Part shown: one piece after another, positions 24,701 to 38,400 of the stretch | How positions within the stretch are numbered: the stretch's first letter is position 1 | Layout: every line of letters begins with the position of its first letter | NCBI GenBank assembly: GCA_021234155.1 | Contig: JAJEKV010000113.1 | Location: forward strand, 808,001 to 872,000 | Direction: 5' to 3' | DNA: 64,000 nt | Source of the DNA: Isoetes taiwanensis | Taxonomy: Eukaryota > Streptophyta > Lycopodiopsida > Isoetales > Isoetaceae | Made by a program: the position numbers and the translations under genes | The notes under the pieces: generated by a model | The model's input: the letters and a program-made list of their open reading frames with translations, nothing else | What the model was told of the DNA's origin: nothing | The model's database searches: none

Positions 24701-25140
24701 AATACCCTTATTTTATTACCTTTGTCTTCTAGTTACCCACAGGAGTGCACACAAATAAGTTTTCGATCTAATGATGCAAGAAACACATAAATCTAATTTT
24801 GACATATTTATTTAGGTATAGAACTGTTGTTATATACTCCAAATTTAAGTACTGCTGTTCGGTATGTTCCTTTAAAAACTTTTCGACTTATAAAAACTTT
24901 GAGGTGTAAGACTTATCCTTCCTATTATGCTATATACATTTTTTCTCGTTTGTTAGCAAATTTTCCTTATAAATTACAAGCGAACGACATCGCCAAGCGA
25001 TTTGCATTTAATAAGTAGACAGTATTGCATGACAAGACAAACGATTTATTGTCAATATCATTAATTCAGATTTATCATAATGAATGTCCGCTTATAACAG
25101 TAATCCATGCTGAACTCCTCCCAAGGTCTTGGCCACGTAA
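21781..25140. other. Unique AT-rich sequence without a supported gene
   Basis: I see only short open frames of no recognisable type, for example a 63-codon frame at 24,827-25,018. No structural repeat stands out apart from A/T runs such as the one at about 22,060. Confidence 0.5.
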
Positions 25141-25191
25141 AATTCGGTGATTGTAACCTAGCAAGAGTAAAGCAAGCAGAAACAGGAGCTA

Positions 25192-25966
25192 TGGCTCAGG
25201 TATTAATTTGCATTCCTATGCTAAATATGGCTGTTTGTTGCTGCTATCTGATGTGAGCTTTTACATTGTCCCAGCCATCTCTAAAACATGGCAGCAATCA
25301 CCCCTGCTATCAAGAGATACAATAACTGCAGGAAAAGGTTGGTTTTTTTTTTTTTTTTTTGCCTGGATTTCAGACTTCTAGTGGCAAGGTAAGCAGATTT
25401 AAACACTGGGCTGGTCTCTCCTTTGACATGCATGCTTACTCAAGGGGTCTGGCCATTGATTCATTCCAAAGAAAATTTTGTCTGACCTAGGCAATTTCAG
25501 GACAAAGCTTTTGATCCAACCTCAGATTTGTTTGAGCGTGTTCAGGTGCATTGGCCTCCCAACTGGCAAATAAGCCACCCCCATCTCCAAGCATCCGCCT
25601 ATACCTCCAATTCAAGAAAATATAAAAGACGAGGTCGCATCATCCGGGAGTTTCTATATGAGCAGGCCAGCATCTCCGGATTTAATAAACAAAAAGGTAG
25701 GCACTGATGAATTGAACCACCTCAAAATCATGAACAAGCCAAGTCTAAATTGGAGAGGTGAAGGTAGGGCAGGACAGTTTCTGCCTGGAGTACAGGCCAG
25801 ATCCTCCTCTGCAGTTTGTTTGCAGCCTGTGCTGGGCTGGAGACCTATCGAGGGCGCACTAACGGGAAAATATATCCTAGAAGACCCTGTAGATCGGATT
25901 TGGAGCCCTTGCTCCATTGAAATTGTACACAAGAGGTTCTGCCCGCCGGAAATGGCTGAACTCTAA
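25192..25966 (+). CDS. Hypothetical multi-exon gene candidate
   Basis: A series of exon-like pieces with plausible splice sites starts at ATGGCTCAG (25,192). It continues after TTGTCCCAG with a frame reading KTWQQSPLLSRDTITAGK, then a small TSSGK piece before a GTAAGC donor, then DKAFDPTSDLFERVQVHWPP from about 25,500. An uninterrupted frame of 102 codons at 25,658-25,966 reads GWRPIEGALTGKYILEDP near its end and stops at TAA. I do not recognise any domain. The frames of the pieces do not all join without assumptions, and a non-coding transcript is possible. Confidence 0.25.
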
Positions 25967-28900
25967 AAGGGGCACAACAAACACTGTACTCTGCTTTGAA
26001 ATGTCTTGATGATCTTTTCAAACGCATCTGGTAAGTGTCCACCTCATGTGCGCCCCAAAGTGCTACATTTATTGGGTAATGTAAATGTAAAGAAAGGAGA
26101 AAATTTAAACCCAGCAACTGGATTCACCCATTTGCTAAGCTCCATAAGTGGGTCCTGACACCACGCGCCTGTCTTTAGTGCTTTACCTCTTTCGGTCGCT
26201 ATGAATTATTTGTACTTACAGTATTAGGTGAATACGTTAGATGATAGACGAAGACTCATTGGCATATGTTAGCATGCAGATAATGGTGGAATAAATAAAA
26301 GATAGTTTATGCCCCATTTGCAACTATAGGGAAGCGCTGGATCCATATATAACGAGTAAAGTTTATAAATTGAGGGGTCTAAATTAAACTCAACAGAACA
26401 CAATTACTAGAATTGTAATTACTTAGACTACGTAGTAGTCAAGAAATGCTGAATGATTTCAATGCTAAACCCCTTAAACCCACCACGAGGTACTGGACCT
26501 TCAATTCCATTGAAGCTTCAGTTAAAACCATGCAGAGTAGGTTAGCACATCCGGTTTGGTTGTTGATACTGAACCTAAATATATATTTTGTTATATGAAT
26601 CACAAACCTGAATTTTTGGCCGTTAAGTTTTGAACGTTATATTGCCCTAGTGCATGTATTAAAAGTGAGTATTGTCCTCAAACATGGCAGGAAACCTATT
26701 CTAAGATAGTCATTGACCATATTAACTTTGCTGGTTACCAAACCTTAAATATTTCCTTCATTTAACTAATGCATTGATCAAGATGTTATATGCCTAATGT
26801 TTGCTTTTGGTATGCACCTGTGAATTTAAAGAATATCGATGATATGGGATATTGTCCAACAGTCAAATTTGGCTGGAATAAAATTAGATTGAAGCACCAA
26901 TAATCAACATGCTCCACTACAACTCCCGTGCATTCAACCATTGCTGCGATTTTGTACTCCATGCAAGAATGCATTAAATCTATTTGAATATTATACATTG
27001 TTTTGATGATCATTACTGGGATTCAAAATGACAGAGTCACTTTATGAAAACAAAATGTAACACATGTCCAATCAACTCACACCCAAAAAAGAGGTTTTCA
27101 AGTACATTTAATGTATCATCGTAATTGCTTCATTGTTTTGTTTACATATCTACATTATCTTAAAACCAAGCTAAAAAAACATTACTAGGTCCAATACTTC
27201 TAACCTAAAATGGCATTTCCTTGGTTAGTCAAGCATATTTAAAATGTTTGCTTTAGACAATTTCTAAATTAAATGCGAGTAAAGTGAATCACAAAATGGA
27301 ACCCCCATTTTAGAGCCTTGAAATAACATTTTTATTTTCAATAAGGAGGCAAGCATGGTAGCTTGAGATATGCTTGAAGATGGGTGTTTTCAATGCTGGT
27401 TCCAAGTTGACACAAATCCCCTCTAATGATTTGAAGAAGAGAATGTTTCGCAAGGCTCCTGGCCGCCAGAGCAAATTCCCCCTTTTGTATGCACAACGTT
27501 GAAGGAGCCCTTGGTTTGGAGCAGTGTTTATCTACCCCTAACCCAAAACCAAGGGACTGTGTTAAGCCAATCACATCATATTATGGATTGGCACCAATGC
27601 GACAAGCCAACCGACATATATCTACCGTATTAAGTGCTGTAGTCCAAACCAGAATAAACCATATGCTTTTGCCAAGAACTAAAGATGGATTTCGGTTTAA
27701 GCCAATTCACGCTTTTCTCCGAGGTTAGCGCATGCATCACGCCATTAAGCAATGCTATTGGAGCCCACTACGCATGCTGTTGTCTGCTGATCATGTTCTC
27801 TCAAGTAAGACAATCCACCTTCATATTAGGACTAAGACATTGCTTCTATCAATCAAATGGATTTGATCGCTTTAGTTCATGAAAATCATCCCAAGCCTTT
27901 AATTAGTATAGTTCTCCTTTTGGATTGCCTCTTAAGGGAAATTTGTTAGGAGAGGGGGTTTGGGTATCTTGGAGCTATATTCTAGGTATATTCCATTCAA
28001 GCCATAATTACTTCAGTTATTTTTCGGCAAGGAAAAATATTTTTCAGATTTTTCTATAAGGAATGTGGGTCTTAGGTTTTGGCTTTTTGAACGCCAAAAA
28101 TCTTGGCCTTCATTTTTGTCTTGAATCCATTTCCAGCCCTTCATGCACATTACTTCCAGCTAATTCTTCGCTTAGACAACCCTGTGGTTACCCTTTATGT
28201 CGAAGTTATGCTAAGTATCTATTTATTTTGCCAAATTGTCAAGAATTTGCTAGATGTTCTAATGATAAGAACAACAGTTGCAACATTATAACATGGCTTC
28301 AGTTTCTATATGATATAATGATGTGTTTTAATCTACTATTCATTAACTAGACTAGATAGCTCCAACACTATGAAATTAAATAGGGAGTTCCTTCCCCAAA
28401 AACTTCCAATTCTGTCTTAAAAATCCCATCATCCCTAAAAATTTCCTAATTTTTCTCGCAAAAAATAACAAATTTCCCAAGATAATACACTAAAAAATGC
28501 ACGAATATATATTTTTTCCCAGAGTCTGGGTGCCGCATTTTCTAGCCAGACTCATTGCTATTTTGAGCCCCACCCAACATACCTAGAACACGCTTCTTGT
28601 GTGGCATAGCCTTCAACATTAGACTAGCACCACTACATGACTTAACATTTTACCAGTTTTTAGCTTATGAACTTCGAATTTCTGAATTTGAGTTATTAAG
28701 CAATGGAATGGAAAGGGGAAATCATTCTCGCCAGTTCTAGCAACTTAGAGAATCAGGGAGTGCCCATTCTCCGTGTCACATGAAGCAAAAATACCCCTAA
28801 ATTTCTGTGTCGCTGGGCAAGATGAGTGGCTTTCTCCCACCTATCTCGAGCAATGTCAAGAAAAACACCTCTCTATTTTATGCAACCATCTTCCAAGCAT

Positions 28901-31900
28901 CGCAAGAATGCACATCAACTTTTGATTCTAATGGTGCAACGTATTTGCTCTTGATAAACTGCCCTCTTCCTCCCCTCGCCCCAACAAAAGCATAGGTCAT
29001 ATAGATTAACATTTTGTCTAGGACGAAGTTATTAACATATAAAGCCGCGATGACCTCTAATGGCATGTCAATTTATGCCATTCGGGCAATTTTTGCCAAG
29101 ATATCGGCCTAGATTTGTAATAATGAAATTTTGTTAACATTATAGCTTTAGGTGATATTCCCTTAACATTCTACTTTGCATTCAGTTGACATTCCACTTT
29201 TAAATTCTATTCTACTTTACAACGCGTTCTAGACCCATCGTAAAATGCCACGGGAGACGAGAGATTTGGTCGATAACAAGGGACTCCGGACATTAGCATT
29301 ATTGTCTTGACGACGTTGTAAGATAGTTTCAACGCTTAAATTTGTTTATACTCATATAAATCCAAATCATAGAAAACCATGTGAAAAAACGATAAAAAAT
29401 CTAAAAGTAACTCCTCATATCATATATACATGTAAAGATCAATACAACGCATAAAACAAAGACAAAATTCTCTTATTGAAACAATTTTTGCCCTCAACAA
29501 TATCAATTCTACGCCGAAAACAAGGCATCATCTCAAGATATATATGTGTTTCTACAGAACACTTTAGGAGGCAGACAAGAAATTTCATCCAGCCAATACC
29601 GTAATCCGTGAGCTAGTTTTCAAACTACAAATGGGCACATCTAAATGACCGACAATTGCTCATTTGTAGATGAAATTCCATTTAGGTGAAATTCTAGCTG
29701 ACTTGGCGGCATGGTTTTACACACTAGAAATATCACCTAAATGGTGCTTTTTATTATGTGGGAGCAAATCCCTAAACCCAATTCGGTGGTGACATCGCAG
29801 CAAAGAAAAACTTTTTTTGTACTGTACTTCATTTTCCTCTTTCTCTTCACCTATATTGGGATGCCAAGATATCAGCATTAATTCATCAACTTAAAGGAGA
29901 AGCAATTTCATGCAACTCAACTATGTTTGTTAAGAAAGAGATCATTTTACGTAATGAAGACCAAAGATTACAAAATTGTTTGGAAAACAATAAATTTGGT
30001 GGAATCTAAAAGGATTGAGTGTCCCATACAAACAATTTGGAATTGCTTATTTTTGTATTATTTATGTTTTTTTGTTTTTATAAACCGCTTAACGATTATT
30101 TTTTTTTGCAATCGAGACATTGGAATTTGAAGACCCCTTGTGTATACAGTCAAGATGTTCTAATGAAGCATGGTAGAATGAGTAGGTTGGAGAAACAACA
30201 GTGTAACTTGTGTAGATTCATCGAAGAACGAAATGCCTAATTGCAAACTAAGATGAAAGGATGACCCGCGATTCACCCATATATTTTTGGATATGGCATT
30301 TGCGTTCCAATACCCTTCATCGTAATGCAGCATAAAAAATGCCTTCCTATATCCATGCAATTCTTTAAAATACAATCATAAGCAAGTGAGTTAAAATGTA
30401 TATACCCCTTTATTATAAGTATGCAATATGCATAAAACCCCATAGCGTACACTTAGATAGTTTATATGCATAACACAAGTGCAACTTCCTTGGATCTAGA
30501 TACCATTGTTTGAAAATGAATTAAATTGAATTGAATTTAATTGCCTTTGGTCCACGGAGAGTGATACCATTGTTTTGTACTTTTATTTCTATGTGTCTTC
30601 GGTTTGATAATGAAGTGGATTTTGTTTGTGAATAGATTACATGTTTGTCCACCAAGAATCACGTTTTGACATGTTAAGACAAGATTTCATGTGTGTTATA
30701 GATCTGCTATCTCAAATGGGACAAATTAGCTTACTTATTGAGTAGGAAGGATAGATAGATAGGTATCTTTTATCAAAGACTATATAATTAGAAAAAGACA
30801 CCTGATAAACATTCATAAAATTGCATGTCATGCATACCAATAATATATTTTGTTCTTTTATCTAAACATATATAATCAATAGAAGAAATTTATTACGCAT
30901 CCAAGGCCAACCTACGTAGAAGATATTCTGCAGGTAATATCAAATGTCATGGATGACATCCAATGCTGAAGGAAATATGATGATTGAAAGCACCTTATGT
31001 CCTCAAGAAGATGTCATGAATGTGATCGTGGATCGAATTACTTTATATCCTAAAGTTAGCGATGGCGATTAAATCCCGAGCAAATCATCGAATGGAGAAA
31101 AGGGAATATTCCCAAAGATTTTATTTTTCCAAAAAGAGCTAAAATGAGGTATATAAAAAAGACATAAATTGTGTTTTGACTTTACCCCCATTCCCAAAAA
31201 TCACCAATTTTTTTGTGCAAAAAACAAAATTGACTATGTGGACACTTTTCACGTTAATTAGAACTTCCTAAAGTATATTTAGAGGAACATCTAATTTACA
31301 GAAAATATTACCTTTAACCGAAAGTTGGAAGTGAAGTCTTCAACTCGAATTGTAGTATTTTCAAAATTGAAGATAAAACTCTCATATTCACATGCAAAAT
31401 TTATAGTATTTTCCTAAGACTCGCTTATGTGCAAAAGTGTGGAGGAGGATGAAAGAGGAATCCAAAGACATCATCATGCTCGCTTATGCCTTCGCCATCA
31501 CATTCACTTCTTCCATTGTCACTTGAGAAGTGCTATTTATCTTCCCTCGCCACTATCAACCCAGGATGAATCATTGTCACCTTCTTCATCTTCTTCCTCA
31601 TAATTACGTTTGAGAAAGTTGATCACCTTTTGACGGGATGATTGTCTCATTTCTAATTTGAATTATGGCATTAATATAGCTATCGTGGTTTAAATATCCC
31701 GGCACAACCAGCCTTTCTACTTTTTCCTTCTTTATCTTTATTTTCTGGACTCATATCTACCTTCAAAAAGTATTTCTTTCAACGTGTAGCAGTTTTCAGA
31801 ACTTTGAGCTTAGTCACTGCTTTCTCCTTGATTGTATCGTAGTACTTTTGCTATCCAAAGTTATCGCCTTTCATCCTTCTCCTACTTAAGAGCACCGAAG

Positions 31901-32380
31901 ATATCTTTTGGCAATTTCTCGTGATATTACTCCGAGTCTCATTCTGCATCTTGGTCTGTATATAATCTGATCCTCGCTTTCCTATACCGCGATGCTACCG
32001 TGAATGACTCGCCTCGGTTCTCGGGTTGATGGAAAGCGCAGGGCCATTGAAAAGTTCCCCGAACCGCTAGGCCAGATTTTGGCCATCAATTTAACAAAGA
32101 AACTTAAGAAGTACTTAAAGCTTCGAGGAAATTCCATTCTCAATTGCTTTTAAGGGGAATGATTTGAGGAAGCACAACCCCCTCATTGGACTCAATCTTT
32201 AGTTATTGGTATGTTTCTTCATCATTTTACGAAGTAAACTTGATATGATGTTGAAAGGTAAGATCATTCAACTTATTCACTTGTCATATGGTTTTAAATC
32301 ACAGCCGTAGTTGAATGCGTGATTGTTGTGGTAAGTAGTTTGTGGTTTGTGTTAGGTTTTGTGCCTTATTTGTTTTCACT
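25967..32380. other. Unique AT-rich sequence without a supported gene
   Basis: Open frames at 27,338-27,882 and 28,063-28,350 are short and overlap on both strands or in several frames. None resembles a family I know. No palindrome of the GGTATAAATTTATACC type occurs here, in contrast to the transposon copies. Confidence 0.45.
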
Positions 32381-32399
32381 TTCCATTTGTCAGATAGTT

Positions 32400-34700
32400 T
32401 TGGCTTTCTTTATTTGTTTACTCCATCTTTATGAAGTTTGCATCATTTGTCCTCGTTTTCCTCCCACCCTTCCTTATTAGGTTTTTGCATTCTATGGCTA
32501 GCTTTTTCACCTTCAATATTCTCATCTTTGTCTCGGCCTCTGCTCCTCCGGGTTCACCCAATCTCATTTAGTAGTTGTTTTCTTCTTTTACGTTTCCATG
32601 GTATAGGTCGCCCTTTGTATGTATTCTTTGTCGCCTTCTATCAGTCACTCCAGCTGGAACGGCCTTCATCACACAAAGTCTTTAGTTTCATAGTTGTTTT
32701 ATATGATGTCTCTTTTTCAGATCTCTATCGCTTAAGAAATCGCCTCAAAGGGGATCTTACTTCTGTTTTGCCGCAGCTTTGTCTCGTGGATATACGTCTT
32801 ATCGTTGCTCAGTTATCCTTCCGAGAATTATTCTGAAAGGGATACCGTTTTGGTTGCCACGCCATTTTGACGCTAAACTATCTATAGCTCCTCGAGTCTC
32901 TATCGCTAAGTAGATTTTATTTCGTTTCTATATCCGCGAGCTTTGTTAAAGATTCCTCATCTATTTCTCCGAAGCAATTGCTGACCTGTGTTTCTCCCTC
33001 CTCCTCTCGAACTAGTCAATTGCATCGGGTTTCCGCTTTAATATCTATTGGTCTCTTTCTCGTCGCATCAGTGGTATTTGATCAACTCTCTTTATTTCTT
33101 TTGTGGCTGAGTGGTCTTTGTATTTCTTTGCGACATTTGTTTATACGGAGGCACCTAAGGGACCCCCATGGTCGGGCCCTGAATATTTCTATCTTACTCT
33201 CTCTCTCTCTCTCGGTAGCTCTGGGCTTCCGGAGTATTCTCATTTGGTGTGTCATTTTCCAAACTTTGTTCGGAGTCTCCGCTCGTGTGTTTTACGATTC
33301 GGTTAGCGTTACATTGCTTAGCTCGTAGGGTGTCTAACCCCTTGTCTTTAAACTTCCATGTGGTCTATTTATTTGCAATGGAGTGCGGGGATGGATCGTC
33401 TTTTTCAATTTACGATATTGTGCTAATAGTTTGGTCGCTAGGTGTTGGCTATTAACTATTTGATTACTATCGGTTAGTTCTCGGTTGGCCAATAGGCCCT
33501 GCATTTTTTCTAAGCGTATCACTTGTCGCTTCGTGGGCATCGAGAGAAAGTCACCCTGGCCGAGCACGTATATAGATATTGGAATTCTCGATCTCGGCAT
33601 AGCCTGCGGTGGCTTCCGACGATCCTGCGTAGGGTTGTTCCCCATATTGATGCTGCGGATTTTTGTATTCTGATCCCGCAGCATCGCCTGCTTGCTTTTC
33701 TCATGGAACATTTCTCTTTTTCGATATTGTAATTCTTGCATTATTGGCCCAGTTTTATAGTCTCGACACTTGGCCCGTGGGTGGCTCCTAACCTTACACT
33801 TGACTATTGGCATGATTTTTGCACTTTTGGAGCTCGACCTCATTGATGCTCATGGGGGTGGCTTGACTTGCCGCAGTCATTTCCAATTTTAGCTTCGATC
33901 TCACTAGATGCGAGGAGGGTGGTTCGTGTTGAAAAGTAGCCAAGGGCCTACGCATGGAGTTGGTGGCAACTTTAGCCGGGACATATTTTGAATTGCGCCT
34001 TGGATGGTTGCCAAGGTGGTGTGATGTAATATTGGGGTGGGATCTTAGTACAACTTGTTGAGGCCACCGGCTTTACTTTTAGAGCTTACTTGATTTCAGG
34101 CGGTGTGGTGGCGATCTTCCGGCTATACGTCTTGGATTTCTCTCAGGGGCCTAGCCTCACTATGAGATTTTTGTGTTACCATCAATTTATCTAGGCGACA
34201 AGGGATCTTTGTTGTTTCTTACTCATTTTAGGGTCTATCATTGGGTACCCTTTGTATCATTGTACTCATTCATTCAAATCAATGGAACACCACTTCACTT
34301 TTGTTGCTTCGCTGACCTTTCCCTCGAAAAGGTCCATGACAAACATCAATCAAGCAATCGTGGAACAACATTTTTAGAAGGGATGAACTCTTTATATAAA
34401 TGATACCCATTTCATTTAGCCAAATATCGACATCTTGTCTTAGTCGATTCGCCGTGGCTACCCGTTCCCTCTACCTTTCCTCGACCATCCTTGTCCCTTT
34501 GTTCCCCCCTTTACCTTTTCTTGACCATTCCATAATCTCATATCAGCTAGATACTTCCATTGGGAGGGCTTCTCCTCTTTTGCATGGTTTCTTCATCGGT
34601 GTCTTTGGCACTATAAAAAATTCTCGTAGTTTGAGTGGTTATAGTTCTAGTTCTTCAAGTTCAACCAAATCAAGACATCATTAAACAAGATCAAAAGGAC
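32400..34700 (-). other. Purine-rich minus strand, possible decayed gene or retroelement
   Basis: The plus strand is strongly pyrimidine-rich over 2.3 kb, so the minus strand has the Lys/Arg/Glu-rich character of a coding mRNA. The longest minus frame, 33,334-33,843 (169 codons), encodes a very basic protein beginning MRSSSKSAKIMPIVKCK. I found no reverse transcriptase, protease or integrase motif by eye. It could be a gag-like remnant or a non-coding skewed region. Confidence 0.25.
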
Positions 34701-35264
34701 TCATAGCTACCGCTATTAAGAAACGTAAAAAAAAGTGGACCCCTTTGAGCCTCACAATCCCAATAGTTGTCATTGCCTCCTCAATACAAAAGCATTCCAA
34801 ATCATACATACATAGTGGTATGACTCAAAAAAATACAAAACTAGAAATTGTCCTTCTTTCTTGTACTCATTCCCATCTTGATAGAAAGAAAGAAGCTTAG
34901 AAACTCAATAGTAACATCAAAGGTTAAATCTCCAATAAGCTATTAAGTGCAAAGGCTCGCTTTGCTACTTTATTCAATGAAATTGATAGAAAAGAAGAAA
35001 ATTGCAATAAAGTCTGAGTGCAAAGACTCCCTGCTATAAAAGAAGCAAAGAGTCAAATATCAAGTGTAGAAAAAAAATGGGTGAAATGTCTCACATCTTG
35101 GAAGCTCTAAGTCTTAAAGGCTATATAGAGTAAGAATAGGTTCAAGATATGCTCATCATTATACCCAAAACAATCGATGCCCATTTTTGCCTTTGGTTTA
35201 GTTTCATAGGTATCGCATAGAGCCGAGCTTTTGACTTTGAGCTACAAATAATGCCCGACTCTTG
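34701..35264. other. Spacer before duplication copy B
   Basis: A-rich sequence with no recognised feature. Homology to position 1 onward begins at about 35,265. Confidence 0.5.
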
Positions 35265-36834
35265 GCGTGGGTGAGGGATTTTAGGCGTATGGGCACTTGT
35301 TTGAAGAGGAATGGGCTAAATAGAAATACGGAAAAAACGTAAGAGGAGCGAAGGTCTTTGGATGGCCGGAAGAGCCACAGGCACAAGTGAGGACGAGAAA
35401 TACACAGGTTAATTAGTGTGGATCAATTTGTGTTACCGCGGCCAGCGAATATTTAATGTGGCCAAGGAAATGGATCGTTGCATTTGTCGTCAGCGTGAAT
35501 AAAGAAATTAATTTTTTTATATATTAATATTTAATTTTTTCACGAAATATCACCGCGACGAAAATGGTCATTGACAAAGGAAGACGAACAGATTTGTATT
35601 TCATGTGATGTGAAGAAATACAAGTATATTATCTCTTATAAATAATTTCATGTAATAAAGAGTATGTCAAAGGATCCTGAAATCGTCCGTCGGACAGCCA
35701 CTAATAAATAATTGTATTGATCAACCCTTCCTTATGTATCATATACATTACAATTTTTTTCCGTTTTACGCTCATCTTTCATTTCTTATTCTTTTCAAAA
35801 TTTCATGATCATGCATCCGTCGATCATTGTGGCAGCCCCATATCCCTCAAACAAAACCAAATCACCATTCCCATTAGCAAATCCAACATGCAAGAAAAGC
35901 TAAATGCTACCCACTTTTTGTTTAGCATCATTAAATGCAAAGGGCGTCTAACGAGGCGCCTTGATACTTTCCCATAAAAAGCCCCAATTATTTACCATGT
36001 TAACTCCATATATCACGATAACAATCCCAAACCATTGCCTAAAACCCAATTGCCCAAGATTGTTATGCAAAGGGATCTAAATTTAGAATATCCAGCATTA
36101 TAAAAAATACAAAAATCCTAATATCATGTAGCATAGTTTTCTAGCAAAAAAAAGAAAGACAAAAAGAGAGAGACTAATATGTCAACTCTATATACCCCAA
36201 GCTATTGGAAAACTATTAAGTTCTTGACTCCTCCTTTACATGCAAGATAATAATTTCTCATATTTTATTTTATTTTATTCTTTTATATTGTGCTCATAGC
36301 TTTTACTTGAAAATATGTCAAATATGTTTATTCAAGTGATGGTATTGTATATAAGACCAAGTAGGGTATGCATGGATAAACAATGAGTATTTACAATGCG
36401 GTTTATCCTGATAGTTTTTGTCTCAAAAGAAACACATATAGGGGAGGGTCTCAAGAAAAGTAAAAGTGTAGATACCTCATACCAGGAGCTTTTAAGCCAT
36501 GCACGAGGAAGCTTTAAGCTATGCATTTTGATTGAAAAAACTATTTCCAACGCTTCCTTGTCCATAATTTTTCAAATACGTAGATAAATAACAAGGGGGT
36601 TTTTTGTTTTTTGCAGCTTTTACAAAGTTTTCCTAAGATTTTATATGTGATTGAATGGATGTACTAATCTCGTGCATCTAGAGTGCACTATTTTAGTCGC
36701 TGATTTAGCTTTTTTTTTCCAATGGTCCAACATCCAAGGGCTCACAACAAAAGCCCTCTTTTTTTTATTTCGGGGTTTGAACATGCAAGCCTAAGTGGAT
36801 AGCATTCGGGAGCATTCTTGCTAAAAAATTAATG

Positions 36835-38400
36835 TTATTGTGATATTCCAGTGGAAATGTATTTTGAGGCCCGAGGATGATCTGCGGTGGGATGCTTGCT
36901 TCGGCGGTTGTGCTACATATTCCAAGTTTCCATGGCATGGTCACAGTGGTTTCAAGGCGGCAATGTGGCGGGACGGCTTGTCTCGGTACCTTTCTAGGAG
37001 GTCAGGTTTCATCCTGAGCTATTTTGTTATGGTGGGGATTTTTGTTGCATATTATTTGATCGGGACTAGGTGAATGTTAGCTCTTTTGCAATGTCCCTTC
37101 TCTTTCTTTTCTCATAGACCAAGGCTAATATATGGACTCCCTTTCTTTTCCTTGGAGTATGACCACGCCTTGTCTAAGCCGCTTTTCGGGAGGTCAGTTT
37201 CATCCCGCTATTTTTGAGCAATGGGGATTTTTTGAATACGGCCTTGTCTAGTGGGCTTCGAGCATCTATCTTCAACTGGTCAGTATGAACTTGTTGTCCC
37301 CTTGATCGCATCGATGAAATGGAACTGTGTTTTTTTGTGAGCTATGCCCATGTCAAAAACGAAGCGGGAAGATTTTCCGCGGATGAAATAGTTATTTGCT
37401 AGCAATGCAAATGTGCGTGTCTTGAGACGGGTGTTTTCCTTGAACGGTAGGATAAGAGGATGGTGCCATTCCTTATGGAAGAATGTTTTTTCAAATTATC
37501 CGCGTAGTCTTCCTTCATGGGAAGAACCGCAAAGACAAAGAAGCTTTGATACGGCATTTATGCATCCACAGTCAAAGCCGAGGAGAAATAAACCCTAATT
37601 TGTCGATGGCCCTTTCCTTACGCCGGTTTGAACATGTGATCAAGGCCGTGAGTCAGGTGACCAGGTATATGCTTATTCTACAAGCCCTTTGATTTTTGGT
37701 CTTATATGGTTGTCTATATTACAAAAGCTTTTAATTCTCTTCAAAATCTTTGGTTGGCTCTCTTTCAATTGGCTTGTTTTATCTTTGTGGGCTGCAAACT
37801 TTTTATTTGCATGTCCTAACTTTTGGATAGTACGTGTGCACCATATTACGAACTTAATAATTTGTAGAATTTTAATTTGCAAAATTGTCGAAGAATTGGT
37901 GGCCGCACTAGTGAGCCTGGCATTATTTTAGATATAGACCACTGTATGCTGGACTTCTGAGTCCCTAGCACAGGATAACCCAGGGGATTTAATGGAAAAT
38001 ATTGCAGTGCTTGCCATGATCAAGGAGATGGAGTCTTGATTGGTAAATGTCTGATATCACGGGGGCTATGTTTAACACTCTAGTTGGTCTTTTTCTTTGA
38101 TCTTTGCAAGTCGGGTAAACCTATCTGCTGCATTTTCAGTCTAAGGCAACGGCAATTCTATACTCTTGGCTTTCTAGTTCTGCGACTTGTGTGGGCGCCG
38201 TGGTCCTTCCAAATGGGATAGATGCTGACAAGACTTCTAGGAATTGGCGATTTTCTTTATTATGGACTCTTTCTTGCTCTCGACATTATCAAGGCCATGG
38301 GTTACATCTCTCTTCAGGGCTTGTGACCGGGAGTAATTTCACATATGCTTGTAGATGTATGAACTCATTTGAAGCAAAGAATTTGATTCTCCAAAAGTAA
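36835..38400 (+). pseudogene. Cation/calcium exchanger (CCX)-like gene, fragmentary (copy B)
   Basis: This matches 1,585-3,241. The first segment (about 36,890-36,990) again reads a CATYSKFPWHG-like stretch. The second (about 38,050-38,110) reads MFNTLVGL before a frame change. The membrane-like LWTLSC and GLFLAL region lies at about 38,260-38,300. Copy B has lost more of the alpha-repeat reading frame than copy A. Where the copies differ, small indels dominate, so a consensus of the two would be needed to judge whether the gene is broken in the genome. Confidence 0.45.

Noticed and set aside
32438-32836. 132-codon plus-strand Ser/Leu-rich frame as a membrane protein
   Set aside because: It is the pyrimidine-rich complement of a purine-rich strand; the hydrophobicity comes from base composition.
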